Positions 17,397 to 26,683 of a stretch of 64,000 nucleotides of DNA are shown piece after piece. Both the position numbers and the translations under genes were made by a program. The notes beneath the pieces were generated by a model. That model was not told the origin of the DNA. It saw nothing but the letters and a program-made list of their open reading frames with translations, and did no database searches. This DNA comes from Niabella aurantiaca DSM 17617 (lineage in GTDB: Bacteria; Bacteroidota; Bacteroidia; Chitinophagales; Chitinophagaceae), in assembly GCF_000374125.1 (NCBI RefSeq), contig NZ_KB893643.1, forward strand, positions 1 through 64,000. Reading direction: 5' to 3'. The stretch's first letter is position 1; each line of letters begins with the position of its first letter.

Positions 17397-20300
17397 CTAC
17401 AAGCCGATATTGATACCGAATGAGTTGGTGACCGCGTGCGGATATTCCCAGCCCAGCGATTCCGGATCAATCCCCCGGATCAGCTTAGAGAAGGTAAACA
17501 GATTCTCCCCGCTGTAAAAGACCTTTACATTCTTCAGATTCAGTTTTGAGATCGGGTGCGCGGGTATGGAATAAGAAAGTGTAATATTTTTTACACGCAG
17601 GTAGGCAGCATTCTGTAAAAATCTTGTTTGGATGCGTTGATTGGCTCCGTGCGACTCCTGGGCATTCTGATAGATCCGGCCGTAATAAGCATCCGTGTTG
17701 GCGGGTGTCCAGTAATCGAGCTGATGTGCATAGAACGTAGAAAACTGGCCGGCATGTGGGAACATGATATCGCCTCCGATCCAGGCATCACGTTTGGCCA
17801 CGCCCTGTAAAATAAACGACAAGCCGATCCCTTTCCAGGCTATAAAGCCGTTGATCCCGTAGTTATAACGGGCGGTAGCGTTTCCAATGATCTTTTGGTC
17901 GCCGGGATCGGTAAACGTATTCTGTCCATTGTCGATCCGGTTCACGGAATTTGTCCCGTCACGGAGGTTTTTGTATTTGATATCCCCTTCGTGCGAAATG
18001 ACACCATTGATGGAAACCACGCCTTCTTTCAGGGTTCCGTCCTCATTAAAATCGCCGGCAGTATAAAAGCCATCGGTCACATATCCCCATATTTCCCCGA
18101 TCTGCATTCCTTCATAAAAAGAACGCTTTGCCGGGGTGCCTAACTCTTTAACATCGTTCCGGTATTTGGTGATAACGGTTTTAGCGTCGTAGAGATTCAA
18201 TCCAAGACCGTAGGTGAATTCGCCCGCCTTATCGGTCCAGTTCATGGTCAGCTCCCAGCCGTTGGTTTTCAGGTCCGCTGCATTCTGGTACGGGGCATCT
18301 GTTCCTGCCACGGCAGGAAAATCCATGCCCGGCGCCAGCATGCCCAGTGTGAGCCGCTTGTAGATATCAAACGAAGCTGTCAGCCGGTTTTGCAATATCC
18401 CGATGTCTACGCCACCATTCAATGTGCGGACTTTTTCCCAGGTATAGTTAGCGCGTACCATGCCGGGCGTGCGCAAGGTTTTTGGGGTAACGCCTGTATA
18501 GATCCACAAGGCATCATAGGGGGCCATGGTTGGTAAAAAACCGTAGTTGGTTACCGTCTGGTTACCCAGCTCGCCTAATGCCCCCGTAACTTAAGTGTTT
18601 GAACAGAGGCGGAAAGGCCTTTGGCAAAGTTTTCCCGCGCAATGTTCCAGCCTGCCGAAACAGAAGGGAAAAAGCCACCGCGATAGTCCGTAGGAAATTT
18701 TGAGCTGAGGTCATACCGGCTGTTTATTTCCAGGAAGTATTTCTGGAGGTAATTATATGTAATTCTTCCAAAAGCGCCGCGAAGCTTAAACCGGTCAAAA
18801 TCATCCCCGGTTTCGGGCGGGGTAGATCCGGATGCACCTCCCAGAAAAGGCAGTTCATTGCTGATCATATTATATGCCCTTGACCATTGCAGCTCCAAAT
18901 TGCTTTCTTCCTGGTTGAAACCGGCTACCGCTGCAATGTTATGCCCCGTTCCTATTGTAACCGAATAGTTAGCATAGGCGTTGACCGATGTATAGTCACT
19001 CAGCGTCTTTTGCACATAATACTGGGTATTGGGATCCGATATATTTAAGGCATCTTGGAGCCCCTGGTGCAATACAAAATAGTTATTATACCGTTTATTA
19101 TTTGCATCGCTGTGCTGATAGGTATATTCGAAGGTTAGTTTCAGAGCTTTCACCGGGGATAGTACCGTCCGCGACAGCAACCGCGCATCATTGGTCTTCC
19201 AGCTCTGTTTGCTTGCCTGTTCAATTAAATGTTTCGGTGTGTTGACCGCATAGTTCACCCCATTGAACGGCAGGGAGTCGTTGGGATGATAGGATGGAAG
19301 ATTCGTCTTCCACAAGCTGCTGTTCTGGCCGGTCGCATTCGGGTAGGTTCTGAAGCCCGTAGAATATTTGACATCCAGGGAAGTGGATAACCATTTATTG
19401 ATCTTCCCGTCAATAAAAGACGCCACATTCGTTCTTTTGAACAGGTCCTTATCGGTTATCAGAACGCCGTCATCCTTAGACCGGCCCAATGACAGACGGT
19501 AGCTTATATGCTGGCTGCCGCCCTGCACCGAAAGATTGTGTATTTGCCTGGATCCCGGCTCGATGATCTCACCGATAAGGTCCGTTTGTTTTAAGAAATA
19601 TTTGGTACCGTTCACATCGGTCCATCCCAGCGGATATTTAGACGGATTCGTTTTATACTCGTTCAGCAGGATCTCCCAGGTATCAATGTTCTGGCCAGAC
19701 CAATAAGCGGCGTAGCCCATATCCTTCAATCCCCGGACGATCTGTTCGGGCGTTGCCATTTCGGGGCGGTTGTTCACTTTTGAAAAGGCAAAGCTGCCGG
19801 AGTAATCAATGCGGAGGGCTTCATTTTTCTTTCCCTTTTTTGTGGTGATGAGTACCACACCAAAGGAGGCTCTTGCCCCGTAAATGGCTGCAGATGCGGC
19901 GTCTTTCAACACCGTTACTGTTTCAATATCGTTAGGGTTCAATAAGTTCAGGTTGTTCTGTATCACACCGTCCACCAATACCAGCGGCGCACCGCCATTG
20001 ATCGATTCGTATCCGCGAATATTAAAACTGTTGCCCTCCCCCGGTACCACGGAGGAAGAAGTCGTAAAGCCGGCCATTGCACCTTGCAGCGCTGCGCCCA
20101 GGCTGGTAATGGGTCGGTCGCCCAATACCCGGTCCATTTGCACCTGCGAGACGGCGCCGGTCACGTTCTCTCTTTTTTGAGTGCCGTATCCCACCACTAC
20201 AATTTCGTCCATGCGGCCTTCCAGTGCTGTTAATATGATTTCGACCGAAGATTGATCGCTGATCGTTATTTCCTTTGACTCATACCCTACCCTCGAGAAT

Positions 20301-20875
20301 ACCAGCACATCTCCACGTTTCACATTCAATGTGAAAAGACCACCGGCAGTTGTTGTGGTGCCGGTCCTGGTATCTTTAATGGTAATGGAAACCCCTTCGA
20401 GCGGCTCGCCGCTGGCGTTTTTGACGACACCGCTTACAGGGCCCCATACAAGCGCTTCCATCCGGAGTTTGTTGGGATCTTCAAGTACAATGATCGTATT
20501 GCCTCTTATGCTGAAGTTCAGCCTTGTATCGGAAAGGGCATCTTTCAAAACCCCGGCAACCGCCTTCCGGCCGGCCGTCACCCGCACATCTTTATACGCG
20601 TTTACCTGCGACTCAAGATAAGCAAACCGGAAAGGTGTTTGCTGTTCGATCCGGATGAACAGTTGCTTCAGAGACAGCTCCTGCCCCGTCAAAGTGACGG
20701 AGGTTTTATGGATATTCTGTCCTGAAGAATTCCTTGCCAAAAGAACATTTAATGTAAGAAGCAGGAAGGAGAGTGTAATAAAGCTAAGCCTCATCAAATA
20801 GACAATTTTTCTTTTACCGCTATGGCCGGGGATCACCCCTGGCAAAAAAAGATCCCGAAAGGCACTTTTTTTCAT
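17397..20875 (-). pseudogene. SusC/RagA TonB-dependent transporter, interrupted by one frameshift
   Basis: From ATG 20875 the frame encodes a signal segment (about 30-46), an STN domain (SLKQLFIRIEQQTPFRFAYL), a carboxypeptidase-regulatory-like domain (GVVKNASGEPLEGVSITIKD), the plug (VVVGYGTQKRENVTGAVSQV) and much of the barrel, ending at a stop at 18575 after LKLRGH. The barrel resumes in another frame as GALGELGNQTVTNYGF, running to 17397. One missing base in a run of five C (plus strand 18581-18585) explains the break: total length is 3479 nt, one short of 1160 codons. The STN domain fits signalling through the adjacent FecR and sigma factor. It could be a real mutation, a slippage switch or a read error. 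Confidence 0.85.
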
Positions 20876-20919
20876 ACCTTTAAACTGATTTAAATGTGAA
20901 TAAAAGGATTTTAAATCGT

Positions 20920-20948
20920 GGCTGTATTAATTCGCAGTTAATACGGCC
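20920..20948 (-). terminator. Hairpin between fecR-like and susC genes
   Basis: GGCTGTATTAA (20920-20930) pairs with TTAATACGGCC (20938-20948) with one G-U and a 7-nt loop. The T run follows it on the plus strand, while on the minus strand, the direction of the genes, the stem lacks a T run, so here it may act as a partial attenuator, an RNA processing site or the end of plus-strand antisense transcription rather than a strong stop. Confidence 0.4.
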
Positions 20949-20972
20949 TTTTTATTGCTGTTTTTAATTTAC

Positions 20973-22007
20973 TCATTTACAACCACCCCCTTCAATATCA
21001 ATGGTGCTGATCCCACTCTTATGCCACCGGGCATTGGTGAGGGTACACAGTATCTCAAGACAATCGTTCAACGACTTATCTGTAAAGTCTGCCGTAAAAC
21101 GGCAATGCCCGAGAGCAGGGTTCTCTATCCGGATATCCACCCCGTATTTACGGTGCATCAGTTGCGCAGCCGTGGCCCAGTTGTCATTTTTAAAAACCAG
21201 ATCCTGTTTTGTCCAGTTGCCGACCGCTGCAGCATCTACATTTGTTTTAACGGAAGCCGCTGTTTCAATTTCCGGGAGGTTGTCCATTACCAATTGATTG
21301 CCTGGTGTCAGTTCAGCCAGGGGTTTTTCCGTAGCTGTTTCCTCTACCTTGACCCTGCCCCTGGCTACCGTTACCGCCAGCTTCCCTGCGGTTGTTTTTA
21401 CATTGAATGCCGTACCTAGTACTTTGATGCTGTACTTACCGGAGTGCACTATAAAAGGCCGTCCCGCATCGTGGGCCACATCAAAAAAAGCCTCACCCGT
21501 AATATGGACCGATCTTGTCTTTCCCGTTATAAAAGACGGATCATAATGCAACCGGCTGTTTTTGCGTAAGGTTACTTCGGTTCCGTCTGGCAAGGCAACT
21601 ACTTTGATATCCGTTTCTACCGGTGTGATCGTTTCCTCTACCGCCAAACCCTGCTTATCCTGTTCCGGCTTTATAGCAGACGGATATAAAAAATAACCCC
21701 ATACAAGAAAAGCCACGATGGCCGCCGCAGCCCAATATGGCAAATAGCGTAATGGCCTCGGGGTGGGAATTTTATCCTGTTGCTGAATTTTATCGTGAAG
21801 TTTGCTGTAGATCCTGTTCCACTGTTCTTCATCAACCATAGCTTCAGGCTGTTTCCGACGCCAGGCATCGGCTATCCCGATAGACAACCGTTCCTCATCC
21901 GTGAGCTCGCTCATCAGCGACCAGAACTCATCCAGCTCCTGCGGCGTGCAGCTACCGGCTATGTATTTTTGAAAAAGCAGGTCGAGCCTGTAAGGGTTGG
22001 ACGACAT
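20973..22007 (-). CDS. FecR-family anti-sigma factor / regulator
   Basis: About 344 residues from ATG 22007 (MSSNPYRLDLLFQKYIAG); the frame is open to 22052 but this start matches family form. N-terminal cytoplasmic sigma-binding helices, a membrane helix near 95-115 (LPYWAAAAIVAFLVWGYFLY), a periplasmic FecR domain (PDGTEVTLRKNSRLHYDP, TGEAFFDVAHD) and a C-terminal domain that contacts the STN of the transporter. It passes the ligand signal from SusC to the ECF sigma factor encoded upstream. Ends in GGGCK. Confidence 0.93.
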   Translation of the reverse strand: MSSNPYRLDLLFQKYIAGSCTPQELDEFWSLMSELTDEERLSIGIADAWRRKQPEAMVDEEQWNRIYSKLHDKIQQQDKIPTPRPLRYLPYWAAAAIVAFLVWGYFLYPSAIKPEQDKQGLAVEETITPVETDIKVVALPDGTEVTLRKNSRLHYDPSFITGKTRSVHITGEAFFDVAHDAGRPFIVHSGKYSIKVLGTAFNVKTTAGKLAVTVARGRVKVEETATEKPLAELTPGNQLVMDNLPEIETAASVKTNVDAAAVGNWTKQDLVFKNDNWATAAQLMHRKYGVDIRIENPALGHCRFTADFTDKSLNDCLEILCTLTNARWHKSGISTIDIEGGGCK

Positions 22008-22116
22008 ATACGATGATGGATTTGTATGTATAAAGACGCCCCATAGTATCAAACAGGACTATCCGCACACAATTTTTTTAAAAATAAATGGAAATAGGCC
22101 GCAGCGACCCGGTCCG

Positions 22117-22710
22117 TTACAATTTCTGAAACAGCAAGAGGAAGACCAGCCAGCAACTTTCGATCCGGAGTTTGTCTTTAAGCGGTTCCAGCGCCTTCAT
22201 GGCTTGTACGATCGTGTTCTTGACAGTACTTTGTGATATATTGAGCCGCTGCGAGATCTCTTTATGCGATAGCCCTTCGATCCTACTCAGTATCAATATG
22301 TTCTTTCTTTGCGGTGATAGCGAGCGGAACAGCATTTCCGCCAGTTCCCTGGATTCAAGCACCGCGTGCGCGTCCGAAGCAGCCGCGGTATTTTTCTGAT
22401 GCCGTTCAAAGCTTTCATGGATCTGCTGTTGTACTTTTTTCTCCCGTGAAGTTTTTCTCAAAAAGTCCAGCGCCTTTCTTTTACAAATCGTAAACAGAAA
22501 GGCATCCATATCGATCACTTCGGGCAAGCTGGCTCTTTTCTGCCAGATCCTCAGGAACACATCGATGGTGATCTCTTCTGCCGTTTCCGGTACTTTAACA
22601 AAGAGCAGCAGAAAGCCATAAACCTTTTCTTTATATTTTGAGAAGAACCGGCTAAAAGACGTCTCGTCGCCCTTCGACAAAAGTTTGTATAAGTTACCGT
22701 TATTTTCCAT
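22117..22710 (-). CDS. ECF RNA polymerase sigma factor (FecI-like)
   Basis: 197 residues from ATG 22710 (MENNGNLYKLLSKGDE); the 60 codons upstream in frame do not resemble the family. Region 2: FSRFFSKYKEKVYGFLLLFV and ETAEEITIDVFLRIWQKR; region 4: LSPQRKNILILSRIEGLSHKE with the helix-turn-helix SQRLNISQSTVKNTI. It should direct polymerase to the susC promoter when released by the FecR-like protein. First gene of the minus-strand PUL; 109 nt separates its stop from the fecR start. Confidence 0.93.
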   Translation of the reverse strand: MENNGNLYKLLSKGDETSFSRFFSKYKEKVYGFLLLFVKVPETAEEITIDVFLRIWQKRASLPEVIDMDAFLFTICKRKALDFLRKTSREKKVQQQIHESFERHQKNTAAASDAHAVLESRELAEMLFRSLSPQRKNILILSRIEGLSHKEISQRLNISQSTVKNTIVQAMKALEPLKDKLRIESCWLVFLLLFQKL

Positions 22711-22933
22711 TTGACAAAACCAATCTGTAAGCTGTCCGCTTATTTTGGATGCTAAAAGTAAATAAAAAAATAAAGCTGCAACATGCAATCGATTGCGCCG
22801 CAGGTTCCTGCAGCGCCGGTCAACCGCAACATTTTCAATTACATTCCCCGCAGCAACTGCACATGCATCGGTGGGATACCGGATTTGCACTGATCCCTTT
22901 CCTTCGAATATGCTTGCGGTTAAAAAAAATTAC

Positions 22934-22975
22934 GCAATTAAATAATTGCATTTATATTTGCAATCATTTAATTGC
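22934..22975 (+). promoter_or_regulatory. arsR promoter with two 16-bp operators
   Basis: Operator 1 GCAATTAAATAATTGC (22934-22949) is a perfect palindrome; operator 2 GCAATCATTTAATTGC (22960-22975) has one mismatch. Their centres are 26 bp apart. The -7 element TATATTTG lies between them at 22953-22960, and TTAC occupies the -33 position 19 nt upstream. Binding would cover the spacer and the start site, which suits autorepression by the ArsR-type protein encoded from 22981. Confidence 0.75.
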
Positions 22976-22980
22976 ATATT

Positions 22981-23337
22981 ATGATCATCAGACGAGACGT
23001 TTTCCAGGCCATTGCCGACCCCACCCGGCGGCAGATCATTGATCTTGTTGCAACCCGGCCGCTGCACCTGAATGCCATTGCAGAACAGTTTGATGTAAGC
23101 AGGCAGGCGGTATCCGTCCACGTGCGGATCCTTACCGAATGCGGCCTTCTGGTGATCACCCAAAAAGGGAGAGAGCGGTATTGTACGGCGCGTCTTGAAA
23201 AACTGCACGAAGTAGCTTCCTGGGTCACACAATACAAAGCTTTATGGGAAGGCAGGTTTGCGGCACTGGACAACTATTTACAAAATGAAAAATCAAAAAG
23301 AACAAGCCATGATAGCAAAAGAACCAAAAGAAAATAG
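22981..23337 (+). CDS. ArsR-family transcriptional regulator
   Basis: About 118 residues from ATG 22981. Winged helix: DVFQAIADPTRRQIIDLVA, then LNAIAEQFDVSRQAVSVHVRIL as recognition helix and GRERYC in the wing. No Cys pair typical of metal sensors is present, so it belongs to the group that accompanies AHSA1-type proteins rather than metal-response members. Its last 50 nt overlap the next gene. Probable autoregulation through the double operator upstream. Confidence 0.92.
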   Translation: MIIRRDVFQAIADPTRRQIIDLVATRPLHLNAIAEQFDVSRQAVSVHVRILTECGLLVITQKGRERYCTARLEKLHEVASWVTQYKALWEGRFAALDNYLQNEKSKRTSHDSKRTKRK

Positions 23338-23800
23338 TTCAGAAATGGTAGCGCTCACGCATGTATTCGATGCCGGATGGGAACGGGTCTTCAGTGCCTG
23401 GACGGATCCGGAGCAACTGGTACGATGGTATGCACCCGATGGCTGCTCCATCCGGTTTAAAAGCATCGATGTCCGGGAAGGAGGCTCCTTCCATTCCTGC
23501 GTTCAGGATCCTGTACACGGCGATTGCTGGTGCAAAGGCACCTACCTCGAGCTGAAAGCCCCGGAACGGCTGGTGTTTACCATGGTCGTCACCAATGAGC
23601 AGGGGGATGATCTGTCGCCGGAAGAAGCCGGCATGCCTGCCGACTGGCCGGTGCTTACAAAAGTGACCGTAACCTTTACCAGCCTGGGCAATAAGACAGA
23701 GATCCTTCTTCAGCAAACCGTTCCGGCCGCGCTTGCCCGGCAGACCGGTGCACTCCCCAGCTGGATCCGCATGTTCAACCGGCTCAATCAATTGTTATGA
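23285..23800 (+). CDS. SRPBCC / AHSA1-domain protein
   Basis: About 171 residues from ATG 23285 (ATG 23309 is an alternative). The START-like fold is recognised by LTHVFDAGWERVFSAWTDPE, LVRWYAPDG and REGGSFHSCVQDP. Such proteins bind small hydrophobic ligands, and genes of this kind are regularly paired with an ArsR-type repressor. The true ligand is unknown. It overlaps arsR upstream and its last four bases overlap the alpha/beta hydrolase start, so the three genes form one translationally coupled operon. Confidence 0.88.
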   Translation: MKNQKEQAMIAKEPKENSSEMVALTHVFDAGWERVFSAWTDPEQLVRWYAPDGCSIRFKSIDVREGGSFHSCVQDPVHGDCWCKGTYLELKAPERLVFTMVVTNEQGDDLSPEEAGMPADWPVLTKVTVTFTSLGNKTEILLQQTVPAALARQTGALPSWIRMFNRLNQLL

Positions 23801-24672
23801 AAAAGGTACGCCTCCTGATCCTTCCGCTGATAGCCTGGTTTTTGCAAAACAACACTCTTTCCGCGGCTTCATTCCCCGATACAACCATATGCAACATGAA
23901 AATCAAAAACGGCTATGTAGACGTGAACGGCATAAAAATGTATTACGAGATCTATGGGCAGGGCGTGCCGCTGGTATTGATACATGGCGGCGGTTCTACT
24001 ATCCAGACCAGCTTCGGACGCATCATTCCGCTACTGGCGCAGCACCGGCAGCTGATCTGTGTTGAGCTACAGGCCCACGGAAGAACAAGCGATCGGAACG
24101 CGCCGCTGTCTTTTGAACAGGATGCGGATGATGTGGCTGCATTGTTAACGATCCTGCGGGTGCCGCAGGCAGATCTCTTTGGCTTCAGCAACGGCGGAAA
24201 TACCGCATTGCAGATAGCCATCCGGCATCCCAGGCTTTGCCGCAGGATCATTGCCGGCTCCGTACTGCTCAAACGCAACGGAGCCCCACCGCAGTTCTGG
24301 GAGTTTATGAAGAAGGGAACATTTGAGCAGATGCCCCTGCAATATAAAGAGGCATTTCTCCGCGTTACGCCGGATAGCGCTAAACTGCACAACCTGTTCC
24401 GGAAATGCAAGGACCGGGTGCTCCGGCTCACCGACTTCAGCGACGAGGCCATCCGGTCCATCCGGGCGCCGGTATTGCTGATCAATGGTAATGCCGATGT
24501 GGCCACGCCGGAGCATGTGGTTGCCCTGTCGAAACTGATCCCCCGGTGCAGCCTGGCGATCCTTCCCGGCGGGCACGGGGCCTATATCGGAGAGATCACA
24601 ACCCTCCCGGCAGAACAGGCTTCCTATGCATCAACGGTGCTGCTTATGGAACAGTTCCTCGATAAAGAATAG
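23797..24672 (+). CDS. Secreted alpha/beta hydrolase
   Basis: 291 residues with a signal peptide (about 1-24). LVLIHGGGSTIQ forms the oxyanion loop, GFSNGGNTALQ the nucleophile elbow (Ser), INGNADVATPEH brings the acid and LPGGHGAYIG the catalytic His. The substrate is not predictable; the fold covers esterases and related hydrolases. Start ATG 23797 overlaps the preceding stop (ATGA). Converges on the araC-type gene with a short 58-nt gap. Confidence 0.88.
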   Translation: MKKVRLLILPLIAWFLQNNTLSAASFPDTTICNMKIKNGYVDVNGIKMYYEIYGQGVPLVLIHGGGSTIQTSFGRIIPLLAQHRQLICVELQAHGRTSDRNAPLSFEQDADDVAALLTILRVPQADLFGFSNGGNTALQIAIRHPRLCRRIIAGSVLLKRNGAPPQFWEFMKKGTFEQMPLQYKEAFLRVTPDSAKLHNLFRKCKDRVLRLTDFSDEAIRSIRAPVLLINGNADVATPEHVVALSKLIPRCSLAILPGGHGAYIGEITTLPAEQASYASTVLLMEQFLDKE

Positions 24673-24730
24673 CATCGCAATGAAAAACGGAACCAGGCAT
24701 GAAGCTGCCGCGCCCTGGATAACCGGTTCT

Positions 24731-25606
24731 TTATTCGAGGACCTTTTTCCGGTATTCCCTGGGCGTCATTCTTTTCAGGGTCTTAAAAAAACGGTTAAAG
24801 TTAGAGATGCTGTTAAAACCGCATTCATAGGCCAGCGCTCCAATGGTATGATCGCCGGAGGTCATCATCCTGCAGGCATGACTGATGCGCACATCATTGA
24901 CAAATTCCACAAAGGTCTTCTGGGTGCGGCTTTTAAAGAACCGGCAAAAAGCCTGCTTATTCATATGCACCAGGGCCGCGGCATCCTCTAACCGGATATC
25001 ATCCCCAAAATGATCAAAAATATACCGGAAAACCTTATCTACCCGCTGGCTATCTTTTGCCTGATAGGTATTGGTATAGCCGTCTCCGGCCAGCAGCTCA
25101 TATTCTTTTGAAGCAACCAGCTGTTCAATGATCCGCAGCAATGATACAAAACGGTTCAGCTCATCCTGCGTTGCCATGCCCAGCAGCAGTTGCCGGATCC
25201 GTTCTTTTTCGGAACCCGTAAACTTCATGCCCTGCTGCGACCTGTTCAGAACCCCTTCGAGTTTTACAGTACTCATGAACCTGGACAGCAATGCGATCAG
25301 CCTGTCCGGGTGAAAGAACAATGCCACCGACCGGGCATTGATCTTCCGGGCAGCCTCCCCGCTGAAATAACGGTTGTCGTTATGCCATACATGGGGAATG
25401 TCTGAACCCAGCAGGATCAGCTCATCGCCGGAAAAGTCCTCCACGCTGTCGCCCACAATGCGCTTGCCCTCGCTTTGCATCACATAAACCAGCTGGCATT
25501 CCCTGTGAAAATGAAACTCCGTGGAAAAAAAGGGCAGATCGAAGGACCGGAACGCATAGACCTCTCCCTTCAGATCTTCCATCACTTTTGCAAAAACAGG
25601 CTTCAT
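24731..25606 (-). CDS. AraC-family transcriptional regulator
   Basis: About 291 residues from ATG 25606 (MKPVFAKVMEDLKGEV); the frame extends to 25693 but that part is not family-like. An N-terminal cupin (FFSTEFHFHRECQLVYVMQS) senses ligand; the C-terminal double helix-turn-helix includes LEDAAALVHMNKQAFCRFFK and IGALAYECGFNSISNFNRFF. It is divergent from the fucose operon starting at 25894, and so is the likely regulator of it, perhaps responding to a fucose metabolite. The 287-nt intergenic stretch shows no clear TANNTTTG promoter. Confidence 0.9.
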   Translation of the reverse strand: MKPVFAKVMEDLKGEVYAFRSFDLPFFSTEFHFHRECQLVYVMQSEGKRIVGDSVEDFSGDELILLGSDIPHVWHNDNRYFSGEAARKINARSVALFFHPDRLIALLSRFMSTVKLEGVLNRSQQGMKFTGSEKERIRQLLLGMATQDELNRFVSLLRIIEQLVASKEYELLAGDGYTNTYQAKDSQRVDKVFRYIFDHFGDDIRLEDAAALVHMNKQAFCRFFKSRTQKTFVEFVNDVRISHACRMMTSGDHTIGALAYECGFNSISNFNRFFKTLKRMTPREYRKKVLE

Positions 25607-25893
25607 ATTAACCGCTTTTTGTTTCAATCGATCACTTTTTGCTAAAATAGTATAAAATCTGATCATTCTACCTTTAGGAAACCCGTTGCTCAAAAACTAA
25701 TTTGCAATTGCATTTCTATCAGAAAAAAAATAGCATCATGATCAGGCTTGTCATAAAGTGCCCGTCCGGTAGCGGAGGTGCAGGGCATATAAAAACGTAC
25801 AGCAACCACCGGCATTCAACCGGGCCCGCGGGCCGCTTCATGCAAAAATCCCTCCGCATTATTATTTCTTAACCCTGTCTGGCAAAATAAAAA

Positions 25894-26667
25894 ATGTACC
25901 CGCTTCAAAATAAAATCATCTTTTTAACAGGCGCAGCAGATGGCATCGGCTGGGAATGCGCAAAAGCTTATGCCGGCGCAGGCGCCTCCGTATGTATTGC
26001 AGATGTGAACCCGGAGGGTGCTGACAAGCTGCAAGAGCTGAAGACCGGCGATCACCTCTTTATTACCTGCGACCTGACCCGGGAGCAGGAGGTGCAGCAG
26101 GCTATGGAAGCCGTGATCCAAAAATACGGCGCGCTGAACGCCCTGCACAATAATGCCGGAACAGCGCATCCCTCAAAACCCCTGCATACCACTACCGGTG
26201 CCGAATGGGAGCTTCTTATGAATGTGAACCTGCGCAGTATCTTTTATACCACCAGGTACGGCATCGGGCACCTGAAAGCCTCCAAAGGCTGTGTGCTCCA
26301 CACAAGCTCTCTTGTGGGCAGTATCGGCCAGGAAAACCATGCGGCTTACACGGCAACCAAGGGTGCTATCAATGCGCTGACGAAATCAATGGCCCTGGAT
26401 TATGCGCCCTGGGGTGTGCGGGTAAATGCCGTCGCTCCTGCCGCCATCAAAACGCCGATGCTGGAAGCCTGGAGCCGGGAGCAGCCCTATGCTGACCGGG
26501 TGCAGGAATACCTCGACCGTTTGCAGCCACTGGGCAAAATGCCCGGGGCCGATGTGATCGCCGACGCCTGCATCTTTTTAATGAGCGATGCCGCGCGTTT
26601 TATAACCGGTTGCATCCTGCCCGTTACCGGCGGGGCCGAATTGGGCTACCGGATATTACTTTCATGA
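25894..26667 (+). CDS. SDR-family dehydrogenase of fucose oxidation
   Basis: 257 residues of the short-chain dehydrogenase fold: NAD(P) motif TGAADGIGWECA (residues 12-23), NNAG, and YTATKGA with catalytic Tyr and Lys; Ser lies in HTSSLVGS. IADVNPE with an Asp after beta-2 suggests NAD. Next to fuconate dehydratase and mutarotase genes it may oxidise L-fucose to the lactone, or act on 2-keto-3-deoxy-L-fuconate later in the route; the sequence alone does not decide. First gene of the operon, 16 nt before the next. Confidence 0.85.
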   Translation: MYPLQNKIIFLTGAADGIGWECAKAYAGAGASVCIADVNPEGADKLQELKTGDHLFITCDLTREQEVQQAMEAVIQKYGALNALHNNAGTAHPSKPLHTTTGAEWELLMNVNLRSIFYTTRYGIGHLKASKGCVLHTSSLVGSIGQENHAAYTATKGAINALTKSMALDYAPWGVRVNAVAPAAIKTPMLEAWSREQPYADRVQEYLDRLQPLGKMPGADVIADACIFLMSDAARFITGCILPVTGGAELGYRILLS

Positions 26668-26683
26668 ACCACGCAACAAAATA

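Noticed and set aside
22711-22890. 60-codon upstream extension of the sigma factor
   Set aside because: It has no resemblance to ECF factors and the standard N-terminus starts at ATG 22710.
25738-25873. 44-codon frame before the SDR gene
   Set aside because: Low-complexity composition, no family resemblance, lies in a divergent promoter region.
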